From positions 1 to 64,000 of the forward strand of contig JABLXQ010000006.1 of the NCBI GenBank assembly GCA_013178375.1: 64,000 bases of DNA, given 5' to 3'. A program made the translations under genes and the position numbers. The stretch is from Gammaproteobacteria bacterium (GTDB lineage Bacteria; Pseudomonadota; Gammaproteobacteria; Pseudomonadales; Ketobacteraceae). Below, piece by piece: positions 25,813 through 33,017 of this stretch (positions are counted from its first letter, which is position 1; every line of letters starts with the position of its first letter). The notes under the pieces were generated by a model. The model made no database searches and was not told where the DNA came from. It was given only the letters and a program-made list of their open reading frames with translations.

Positions 25813-26922
25813 TCAGTCCAGCAGGGCGGGCAGCGAGAAGTGGAAAATGCTGCCGCCTGCGGGATTGGGGCGAAAATTCAACTGGCCGCCGTGGGCCTGG
25901 ATGATGCTGCGACAGATCGGCAGCCCCATGCCCATTCCGGCGTCCTTGGTGGTGAAAAAGGGGGTGAACAGCTGGCCACGGTGTTCCTCGCTGACGCCGC
26001 AGCCGCGATCCAGCACCTCGAACAGCACGCTGGAGTTGTCCTCCAGACTGGCGCGCACCCGCACGCCTTCGCGGCTGCCGGCGGATTCGGTGGCGTCCAT
26101 GGCATTGAGCAGCAGGTTCAGCAGTACCTGCTGGATCTGCACGGTGTCCACCATCAGGGTAGGCAGGTCTTCAGGCAGTTCCTGGTGAATGTCGATATTG
26201 CGACGGCCGGAGTCCATCTGCAGAAACTGCACCACACTGGCCACCAGTTCGGCGGGGTGGGACAAGGCCTGTTCCCGGTCCTGACGGCGCACGAAGCTGC
26301 GCATCTGGCGGATCACCGCGCCGGCCCGTTCCGCCTGCCTGGCAATCTTGTCCAGCACGGAGTCCAGATCCGCAGTGGCGCCCCGTTCCAGCAGCCGGCG
26401 GGCGGCCTGGGCATAGGTGGCGATGGCGGTGAGGGGCTGGTTGATTTCATGGGCAATGCCGGATGCCATCTCCCCCAGTGTGCTCAGGCGGGTGACATGG
26501 GCCAGCCGGCGGTGCAGTTCCTGCACTTCCTTGCGGTCGCTGATGTCGCGGATGATGCCGACGAAAAAGGTGAGGTCGCCTTCCTTCACTTCGCCCACCG
26601 ACAGGTCGATGGGGAAGACCGAGCCATCCTGGCGCCGGGCCTGCACTTCGCGGCCGATGCCGATGATGCGGGCTTCGCCGGTGGTGTTGTAGCGGCCCAG
26701 GTAGCGGTCGTGCTCCGCCGCGTAGGGCTCTGGCATCAGCACGCTGACATTGCGCAGCAGCACGTCCTGTTCGCTGTAACCGAACAGGCGCTCCGCCGCC
26801 GGGTTGAATTCCTGGATCAGGCCCCGGTGGTCGATCACGATGATGGCATCCACGGCTGCGTCCATCAGGGCGGCAAAGCGGGATGGCTTTTCGTGCAGAT
26901 GCAGTCGGGGTGTGTCGGTCAT
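25813..26922 (-). CDS. fixL: FixL-type heme-PAS oxygen-sensing histidine kinase
   Basis: This 369-residue soluble kinase has one PAS domain (residues about 13-130), a HisKA domain with His158 (GIAHEINQPL) and an HATPase domain (NLLLNAMDA, DRGCGV, GMGMGL). The PAS domain matches FixL in its heme pocket. His71 in the HDRYLGRY motif aligns with the proximal heme ligand of Bradyrhizobium FixL, and Arg77 and Arg91 (IIGIGR) align with the heme-propionate and oxygen-contact arginines. It lacks the membrane helices of some FixL proteins, like the Bradyrhizobium type. It should be inhibited by bound oxygen and active under low oxygen. fixJ follows in the same operon. Confidence 0.92.
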   Translation of the reverse strand: MTDTPRLHLHEKPSRFAALMDAAVDAIIVIDHRGLIQEFNPAAERLFGYSEQDVLLRNVSVLMPEPYAAEHDRYLGRYNTTGEARIIGIGREVQARRQDGSVFPIDLSVGEVKEGDLTFFVGIIRDISDRKEVQELHRRLAHVTRLSTLGEMASGIAHEINQPLTAIATYAQAARRLLERGATADLDSVLDKIARQAERAGAVIRQMRSFVRRQDREQALSHPAELVASVVQFLQMDSGRRNIDIHQELPEDLPTLMVDTVQIQQVLLNLLLNAMDATESAGSREGVRVRASLEDNSSVLFEVLDRGCGVSEEHRGQLFTPFFTTKDAGMGMGLPICRSIIQAHGGQLNFRPNPAGGSIFHFSLPALLD

Positions 26923-27041
26923 CAGGGGTGGCCTGTGGGTGCAAGTCAGCAGAGTCTATAACGCGGCACGGCCGTCTCCAACCCGTCCAGTGCGGATACT
27001 CCCTAGCGCGCGGCGCAACCCGATAGGTGTTTTCCGCAGTG

Positions 27042-27052
27042 CCCTTAGGTAC
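27042..27052. promoter_or_regulatory. Possible FixJ-like site upstream of the Anr gene
   Basis: The sequence CCCTTAGGTAC lies between fixL and the Anr gene. It contains CCCTTA, which I recall as part of the FixJ-bound region of rhizobial fixK promoters. This is a weak match from memory with no second copy to support it. Confidence 0.25.
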
Positions 27053-27088
27053 AACCGCGAATGCCGCCGGTGCCGGCCTGCCGCTAGA

Positions 27089-27102
27089 CTGATTTACATC
27101 AA
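27089..27102. promoter_or_regulatory. FNR/Anr box
   Basis: CTGATTTACATCAA differs from the consensus TTGAT-N4-ATCAA by one base. It is centred about 35 bp before the ATG of the Anr-type gene. That is too close to the coding start for classic class II activation of this gene, so negative autoregulation is more likely. It could also act on the divergent fixL. Confidence 0.7.
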
Positions 27103-27130
27103 AACAAGGCCCCAGCAAGAGGAACCCGAC

Positions 27131-27949
27131 ATGCAGGCAGCAATGGCAATCAACAGTCTGAACCGTCCCCATCCTTCCCTGATTCCTACGCGCTCCGAGG
27201 TCGGCCGTTCCGATGTCGACACGGCCGGCAAGGCAGGTTGCGGCGATTGCGTGCTGGGCAAGCTGTGCCTGCCCCGGATTTTCACTTCCCTGAGCCAGGA
27301 CAGCGTGCGTGGCCACCTGAACAGCCTGGTGCGCCAGAACAAGGCGCTGCTGAAGCGCAAGGATGTGCTGTTCCACCAGGGTCACGAATTCGATTCCCTG
27401 TATGTGGTGCGCACCGGCGCGATCAAGACGGTGATGCTGGATGAAAACGGCACCGAACACATTACCGGCTTCCACCTGCCGGGTGACATCGTCGGCCTGG
27501 ACGGCATCAGCACCAGCCGTTACGCCACCACCGCCATTGCCCTGGACAGCACGTCAGTCTGCACCCTGCCGTTCGCCGCGCTGGAGAAAGTCGCCTCGCA
27601 AGTGCCGGATGTGCAGCATCATGTATTCCGCATCATGGCGCAGGAAATCCAGAAGGATCAGCACATGATGCTGACGTTGGGACACCGCAGCGCCGAGCAG
27701 CGCCTGGCCGGGTTTCTGCTGCGGCTGTCGCAACATTTCCAGCACCGCCACCTGGCCGCAGACAGCTTCCGCCTGCCCATGTCGCGCGGTGAAATCGGCA
27801 ATTTCCTCGGGCTGGCGGTGGAAACCGTCTGCCGTATCCTGACCCGGTTCCAGAAAATCGAATTGTTGCAGACCGATGGCCGCAGCGTCAGCCAGCTGGA
27901 TATTGCCGGCTTGAAGGCGCTGATGAGTACGCCGGTGCGGGAACTCTGA
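27131..27949 (+). CDS. anr: Anr/FNR-type oxygen-responsive transcription regulator
   Basis: This 272-residue protein is of the Crp/FNR family. Cys37, Cys40 and Cys46 (CGDCVLGKLC) and Cys144 form the four-ligand set for an oxygen-labile [4Fe-4S] cluster. The C-terminal helix-turn-helix reads SRGEIGNFLGLAVETVCRIL. The recognition helix normally has E-x-x-S-R; here it is E-x-x-C-R, an unusual substitution at a base-contacting position. The start at 27131 follows AGAGGAA; a longer in-frame extension upstream is not protein-like. An FNR box lies 29 bp upstream. With fixLJ divergent next door, it occupies the place FixK has in rhizobia but senses oxygen directly. Confidence 0.93.
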   Translation: MQAAMAINSLNRPHPSLIPTRSEVGRSDVDTAGKAGCGDCVLGKLCLPRIFTSLSQDSVRGHLNSLVRQNKALLKRKDVLFHQGHEFDSLYVVRTGAIKTVMLDENGTEHITGFHLPGDIVGLDGISTSRYATTAIALDSTSVCTLPFAALEKVASQVPDVQHHVFRIMAQEIQKDQHMMLTLGHRSAEQRLAGFLLRLSQHFQHRHLAADSFRLPMSRGEIGNFLGLAVETVCRILTRFQKIELLQTDGRSVSQLDIAGLKALMSTPVREL

Positions 27950-28034
27950 TCGGCAAAAATCCGTTAGCGCAGTGCGCGGCAACGTGCGACCATCGGGGTC
28001 ATGGTTCCTGAACCGTTGTGGATGCCGATAGTCG

Positions 28035-28748
28035 ATGAAACCCCCTGCGCTGAAAACCAAAGACAAGATCCTGGCCACCAGCCTGCGCCTGTTCAACGAG
28101 CGCGGCGAGCGCAACGTGTCCACCAACCATATTGCCGCCGAACTGGGCATCAGCCCCGGCAATCTGTATTACCACTTCCGCAACAAGCACGAGATCGTGT
28201 ACCAGCTGTTCCTGGGGTATCAGGGCGAGGTGCAGGGTTTCATGGCGTTGCCCCAGGGTCGCGCCGTCACGTTCCAGGACAAGGTGCGTTATCTGGAAGC
28301 CATTCTCAACAGCATGTGGGACTACCGCTTTCTGCACCGTGATCTGCAGCATCTGTTGCAGGACGATGAACAGCTGCGGCTGGCGTACCGGCAGTTCTCG
28401 TCGCGCACGGTGGAAGCCGGCCGCCGTATTCTGCAGGGCATGGCGGATTCGGGCGTGCTGGTGGCGACGCGGGAGCAGATCGACGCGCTGATTCTGAATA
28501 TCTGGGTGCTGGTGATTTCCTGGTCGTCGTTCCTGCAGTCGGTTGCGGTGCAGAGTGACGAGCCCAGCGTGACACGGGAGCGGCTGAAGCGGGCGATCTA
28601 CCAGATCATCTGCATGGAAGAACCCTTCGTGTGCGAAGCGGTGCGGGCCCATCTGCCGGCGCTGAAAAAGCAGTATCTGGGGGATGCTTCCTCTGACCCG
28701 CTGTCGCTGTTTCCCTTCCTGGGGGACGCGCAGGTGCGGAACGGCTGA
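28035..28748 (+). CDS. TetR-family transcriptional regulator
   Basis: This 237-residue protein has an N-terminal TetR helix-turn-helix (residues about 10-55, ending ISPGNLYYHFRNKHEIVY) and a helical ligand domain similar to a TetR subgroup associated with PHA and fatty-acid genes. It has no close divergent partner: the Anr gene ends 85 bp upstream in the same direction and the next gene is convergent. A PhaC-like gene 1.2 kb away suggests a link to polyhydroxyalkanoate or acyl metabolism, which is inference only. Confidence 0.9.
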   Translation: MKPPALKTKDKILATSLRLFNERGERNVSTNHIAAELGISPGNLYYHFRNKHEIVYQLFLGYQGEVQGFMALPQGRAVTFQDKVRYLEAILNSMWDYRFLHRDLQHLLQDDEQLRLAYRQFSSRTVEAGRRILQGMADSGVLVATREQIDALILNIWVLVISWSSFLQSVAVQSDEPSVTRERLKRAIYQIICMEEPFVCEAVRAHLPALKKQYLGDASSDPLSLFPFLGDAQVRNG

Positions 28749-28787
28749 GGCGCCTGCGTTTCCCGATCTCCTTGCTTTCTGCCTTTT

Positions 28788-29351
28788 TTACAGCGGCTTG
28801 CGCAGGCTGAACGCACCGCGCAGATCGCCCGCCTTGAAGCCGGTGGCCTGATCCTGCGGGTACAGTTCCGCCAGCGTGGCCCGTACCTCCGGCGCCAGTT
28901 CGGCACCATGACATTTCACACAGAGATCGGCGGTGGCAATCGGCTGCATGAAGCGGTATTCCGCTGCCGAGACCAGTGTGGCCGGCTGCAGTTGCTCCAC
29001 GGCGGTGCCGGCTGCCATCTGGCGGGCCCAGTCCTGCAGAACCTGCTGTTCCCACGGGTCGGGCTGGTTGGCCGGATTGCGCACCCGGCTGGCAGTGCGC
29101 GCCACTTTCCAGCCGCTGTCTTTGCTTGCCGTGTCCGCAATCTGCGGAGCATTCACCTTGCACACCTGCATGGCGTTGACAGGGCCGCCGCTGGCCATGG
29201 CCGCCTGCAGCAGGGATTTCAGCTGGCCGCCAAACTGCTGGGTAATCTGGCGGGCTTCCTGTTGCAGCGCGGCAGTATCAGGCTGATCGGTGGCGGCGGT
29301 CAGCGCGGGCCAGCTGGCGCTGACCAGCAGCATCGGTATCCATTTCTTCAT
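28788..29351 (-). CDS. Exported c-heme protein, DUF3365 (Tll0287-like)
   Basis: This 187-residue protein has a Sec signal peptide (cleavage near Ala20) and a DUF3365/Tll0287-like core. It ends with a heme-attachment site CVKCH at residues 144-148. It should be a periplasmic cytochrome-like sensor or redox protein. Cys64 in the N-terminal half is also family-typical. It is divergent from a Tat-exported superoxide-reductase-like gene, and the two share a 157-bp promoter region, which suggests joint control in redox stress. No associated kinase domain is fused, unlike many DUF3365 proteins. Confidence 0.88.
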   Translation of the reverse strand: MKKWIPMLLVSASWPALTAATDQPDTAALQQEARQITQQFGGQLKSLLQAAMASGGPVNAMQVCKVNAPQIADTASKDSGWKVARTASRVRNPANQPDPWEQQVLQDWARQMAAGTAVEQLQPATLVSAAEYRFMQPIATADLCVKCHGAELAPEVRATLAELYPQDQATGFKAGDLRGAFSLRKPL

Positions 29352-29508
29352 GGCGCATCTCCGGTGGAATAATCCAACCCAGTGTAGGAAATCCTGCCAC
29401 CGTCCAAATTGATCCAGATATGCTTAGTTGTGAATAAGTCGCTAGTTGGTAGCACCCGCCTGGCTTAGGCTTGGCGTCGTTTGAAGACCAACCAACAGGA
29501 GAAACGCC

Positions 29509-29931
29509 ATGGATCGTCGCAATTTTGTCACATTGGGAGTGGTGGGCGGTGCCGCCGGACTGTTGCTGCCGGCCGCATTGCAGGCAGCAGACGCCAGCCC
29601 GTTGCAGACGCCCTTCGCCGGGGGCATTTACTACACCAAGGAAAAACCGGGCCGCTGGGCCGCCAAGGCAGCAGGACATTCACCGGTGGTGGAAAGCGCG
29701 GGCAAGATGGTGCTGGTGACCACGCCCCATGAAATGAAAGGCTACGAACATTACATCGTGAAGCATGTGCTGCTGGATGCGAACATGAACCTGCTGGGGG
29801 AAAAGATGTTCAATCCGCTGCAGGACAAGGCGGCGGTGTCGCAGTTCGAAATCGCCGCGTACTCCGGCCCCGCCTATGCCCTCAGCATGTGCAACCAGCA
29901 TGATGTGTGGGTGACGGCCTTTACGGTCTAG
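29509..29931 (+). CDS. Tat-exported superoxide-reductase-like protein
   Basis: This 140-residue protein begins with a twin-arginine signal (DRRNFVTLG followed by a hydrophobic stretch to about residue 27). The mature part matches the desulfoferrodoxin/neelaredoxin centre. The candidate iron ligands are His57 (GHSPVVE), His74, His81 (YEHYIVKH), Cys128 and His131 (CNQH). His74 and His81 are one residue further apart than in the archaeal enzyme. It would bind a mononuclear iron site and reduce superoxide or a related oxidant in the periplasm. The N-terminal rubredoxin-like domain is absent. AGGAGA precedes the ATG. Confidence 0.87.
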   Translation: MDRRNFVTLGVVGGAAGLLLPAALQAADASPLQTPFAGGIYYTKEKPGRWAAKAAGHSPVVESAGKMVLVTTPHEMKGYEHYIVKHVLLDANMNLLGEKMFNPLQDKAAVSQFEIAAYSGPAYALSMCNQHDVWVTAFTV

Positions 29932-31037
29932 TCCGACCGCTGCGCCAGCCAGTCCGCTGTAATCGCCCAGGTATGTTCCTGGGCCTTACCCCCCGCAAAA
30001 ACCCCCGCGTGCCCGCCGGGCACTACCTTGAAGGTGCGGTCCTGTGATTGCACCAGTTCCATCAGCCGTTTTGCCGCGCGGATGCTGACGATGCGATCGG
30101 TTTTGCCGGCGAACGCCAGCAGGTTGCTTTTGATGCCGGTGAGGTCGGATTCGTGGTCGCCGATCCGCACGCGCCCCGTGGCCAGCTTGTTCAGCAACGT
30201 GAAATCCACCAGCAGCTGCTGCACGGTGGCGCCGGGATAATCCGGCATGTTGTTGAACCATTCCCGCGTGGTGAGGTGGGCCTTCACGTAATCCCGGTCC
30301 GCCAGGTTGCGCACCAGATCGAAATAGCTGACCACGCCGGCAAAGGGATTGGTGAGTTTGAACAGTACCGACAGCAGATCGCCGGGCACGTGGAATTTTT
30401 CCGGGCGGATGTCGAAACGGTCCAGCGGCAGCAGGGACACGCCTTTTTTCGCCCAGCCCAGCAGCGCGCCGCCGGGGCGGGCATGAAAATCGATGGGGCT
30501 GGCGATGGTGACGATGTTGCGCAGCTGGCCCTGGTCGTGGGCGCCGGCATAGAGCAGGGTGAGCAGGCCGCCCATGCAGTAGCCGACGATGGAGATCTCG
30601 CGCTGGCCGCTGTGCTGCTGCACCTGCTCCACCGCCGCCTTCATCCAGCGGTTGACGTAGGTGTCGATGGACAGGTGGGCATCCTTGAAACCCGGCGCGC
30701 CCCAGTTCACCAGATAGACCTGGAAACCGCGCGCATTGAGGAACCGCACCCAGCTGCGTTCGGCCATCAGGTCGTAGATCCAGTGGTACACCCCCAGCGG
30801 CGGTACCAGCAGAACCGGCACCCGGTGCTGTTGTGCCAGGGGGATGACGGCTTCGCCGTCCAGCAGGAAGGGGGCCTGGTCCTGGTGCGGGTAGTGGCGC
30901 AGTTCCATCAGGCCGTCGCGATAGACGGTCTGGTGGGCGCTCTTGTCGGCCACGATGAATTTTTCAGTGTGGGTGCGGCGTTCCACCGCGTGCCGGACGT
31001 AGTTGACCGGGGACTTCAGGAACGAAGGCATTGCCAT
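29928..31037 (-). CDS. phaC: PHA-synthase-like alpha/beta hydrolase (class III PhaC type)
   Basis: This 369-residue protein has the size and pattern of class III PhaC. The lipase-like box GYCMGG holds Cys154, with Asp314 (GKTDRIV) and His343 (GGHAGVF) completing the Cys-Asp-His triad of PHA synthases. No phaE, phaA, phaB or phasin gene is nearby, and class III enzymes normally need PhaE. It may therefore be a stand-alone PhaC-like acyltransferase or hydrolase. Its stop codon overlaps that of the convergent superoxide-reductase-like gene at the tetranucleotide CTAG. Confidence 0.83.
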   Translation of the reverse strand: MAMPSFLKSPVNYVRHAVERRTHTEKFIVADKSAHQTVYRDGLMELRHYPHQDQAPFLLDGEAVIPLAQQHRVPVLLVPPLGVYHWIYDLMAERSWVRFLNARGFQVYLVNWGAPGFKDAHLSIDTYVNRWMKAAVEQVQQHSGQREISIVGYCMGGLLTLLYAGAHDQGQLRNIVTIASPIDFHARPGGALLGWAKKGVSLLPLDRFDIRPEKFHVPGDLLSVLFKLTNPFAGVVSYFDLVRNLADRDYVKAHLTTREWFNNMPDYPGATVQQLLVDFTLLNKLATGRVRIGDHESDLTGIKSNLLAFAGKTDRIVSIRAAKRLMELVQSQDRTFKVVPGGHAGVFAGGKAQEHTWAITADWLAQRSD

Positions 31038-31112
31038 GGGTGCGGAACTCGGGATGAACGTCTTCTATAGTTTAATGGAATGAATCCCGATTGCCCTGGC
31101 CGATTTTACCCC

Positions 31113-33017
31113 ATGACCCGAAATTTCCTGCGCTGGCTGCTGCTGTGGCCCCTGCTTGTGCTGCCGGCCCTGGCCGCTGCCGACATGGTGGCGCTCGACC
31201 CCTCGATGCAGGGTGTGCCGCTGGGTCGTTTCCTGGAATATCAGGTAGATCCGGGCGGCAAGGCCAGCCTGGAGCAGGTTCGGGCCCGGCCTGACTGGCA
31301 ACCTCTGGCGGTGGATGTGCCGAATTTTGGCCTGGCGATGCCGGTGCACTGGTTCCGGCTGGAGTTGCAGGTGGCGGACCCGAACCGGCCCTGGCTGCTG
31401 GAGATTGGCTACAGCGAGGTGGACAAGCTGGATTTCTATCTGCTGGACGAATCCGGACGGCTGCTGGAGCAGCGCGAACTGGGCGTGCAGCGACCCGACG
31501 CGAAGGGCAGCGTGTTGCACCTGCGCCCAGTGATTCCTTTGCGGCTGCGGCAGCCCGGGGTGATGAGCCTGTATTTCCGGGTGGAATCCAGCCGTGGCAT
31601 GCAGTTCCCCCTGTTGCTGTGGCAGCAGCAGGATTTCATCGTGCAGGACGAAATGAAAAACCTCACCCTGGGGTTGTTCTTCGGCATGCTGGTGGTACTG
31701 CTGCTGTACAACTTTTTTCTGTTCGCCGTGTTGCGGCACCGGTTGTATCTGGAATTCGCGCTGTTCATGGCGGCGCTGATCCTGTTCCATTGCCAGCTGC
31801 GGGGCATCAGCCTGCGCTTTTTCTGGCCCGGCCAGATTCAGCTGAATGCGTCGGTGTGGCTGGGCAGCGGTCTGCTGTCGATCTTCTGCGGAGTGCTGTT
31901 CGCGGATCATTTCCTGCATCTGGAGCAACGGGGTTTTCCGCTGCTGAAACTGTTGCGGCTGACGCGCTGGCTGGCGCTGCTGGGGGTGTTCATGGTGCCC
32001 TGGCTGGGCACCGAACTGGGGGTGTATGGCCTGGTGCTGCTGACGCTGGCGGCAACGCTGATGCTGATGATCTCGGTGTTTTATCACTACCAGACCGACA
32101 ACCGGCCGGTGCAGCTGTTTGCGATGGGGTGGGTGGTGCTGGTGGCGGGTGTCCTGATCCTGGCGGGCAATCGTACCGGGTTGCTGCCGGTCAATCTGCT
32201 GACCGAGCATGCCGTGTCACTGGCCACGCTAGCGCAGTTCATGTTGTTTTCCATGGCGTTGAGCCACCGTGTCAATCATGAGAAGGCGTTGTCGCTGCAG
32301 CGGGGTGCCCAGCGTCTGGCGGCATTGCAGGAGGAGTGCGCGCTGCAGTCCCAGCAGTTGCGGGCGGCGGAGATGCAGCGCAACGCCGACAGCATGGCGC
32401 TGCAGCTGCAGACCGCCACCAACGAGCGCCTGGCCCGCGAGATCGACGACAGCGGCGCGGCGCTGGAGCAGGCCAGCCAGCGTTTGCGTGAGCTGTCGCG
32501 GATGGATCCCCTTACGGGCCTGTACAACCGCAATCACTGCAACGAACGCTTGCGGGAAGAATTCGAGCGCAGTGCCCGTGCCGGCCAGCCGGCCAGCCTG
32601 ATCCTGGTGAGTGTCGATCAGTTTGCCCAGGTGTGCGAGCGCTGGGGCGTGCGCGCCGGCGACCAGTTGTTGCGGATGGTGGCGGAGTGGATCCAGGCGG
32701 TGACCCAGCATCATTGCGCCAGCCTGTTCCAGTTCGAGGAAAAGGTGTTTGCCGTGCTGCTGCCGGGAATGAGCGTGGATCGGACCAGCGCGCTGGCGGA
32801 GACGATTCGTGCCGCCATCGGCCAGCAACCGTTCGTGCAGGGCAGCATCGCATTGCCCGTCACCGTGAGTGCCGGCGTGGGTACCCTGGTGCCGCAGCCG
32901 TTTGGCCGGCCCGAGAGCTGGGTGCGCCTGGCGCAGCAGGCACTGAACCGGGCCCGTCAGCAGGGCGGCGATCGGGTTTGCGTTGAGGCGCCATCGGCGG
33001 GGGTGGCCCATGGCTGA
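31113..33017 (+). CDS. 7TMR-DISM protein with degenerate GGDEF domain
   Basis: This 634-residue protein has a signal peptide (residues 1-24), a periplasmic 7TMR-DISMED2 sensory domain (about 30-170), seven membrane helices (about 180-385), a coiled coil and a GGDEF fold from about 460. The GGDEF domain is probably inactive: the metal-binding DxD becomes SVD, and the signature loop reads FEEKVF instead of GGEEF. It may act as a sensor or GTP-binding partner. The start at 31113 opens directly into the signal peptide; an ATG 33 bases upstream is possible. It overlaps the next, paralogous gene by 8 bp. Confidence 0.9.
   Translation: MTRNFLRWLLLWPLLVLPALAAADMVALDPSMQGVPLGRFLEYQVDPGGKASLEQVRARPDWQPLAVDVPNFGLAMPVHWFRLELQVADPNRPWLLEIGYSEVDKLDFYLLDESGRLLEQRELGVQRPDAKGSVLHLRPVIPLRLRQPGVMSLYFRVESSRGMQFPLLLWQQQDFIVQDEMKNLTLGLFFGMLVVLLLYNFFLFAVLRHRLYLEFALFMAALILFHCQLRGISLRFFWPGQIQLNASVWLGSGLLSIFCGVLFADHFLHLEQRGFPLLKLLRLTRWLALLGVFMVPWLGTELGVYGLVLLTLAATLMLMISVFYHYQTDNRPVQLFAMGWVVLVAGVLILAGNRTGLLPVNLLTEHAVSLATLAQFMLFSMALSHRVNHEKALSLQRGAQRLAALQEECALQSQQLRAAEMQRNADSMALQLQTATNERLAREIDDSGAALEQASQRLRELSRMDPLTGLYNRNHCNERLREEFERSARAGQPASLILVSVDQFAQVCERWGVRAGDQLLRMVAEWIQAVTQHHCASLFQFEEKVFAVLLPGMSVDRTSALAETIRAAIGQQPFVQGSIALPVTVSAGVGTLVPQPFGRPESWVRLAQQALNRARQQGGDRVCVEAPSAGVAHG

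Noticed and set aside
26804-27130. N-terminal extension of the Anr protein
   Set aside because: It runs through the fixL start and the intergenic region containing the FNR box. The start at 27131 has a good ribosome site and normal FNR length.
29409-29422. Second FNR box between the DUF3365 and superoxide-reductase-like genes
   Set aside because: TTGATCCAGATATG keeps only the left half-site; the right half matches ATCAA at two of five bases.
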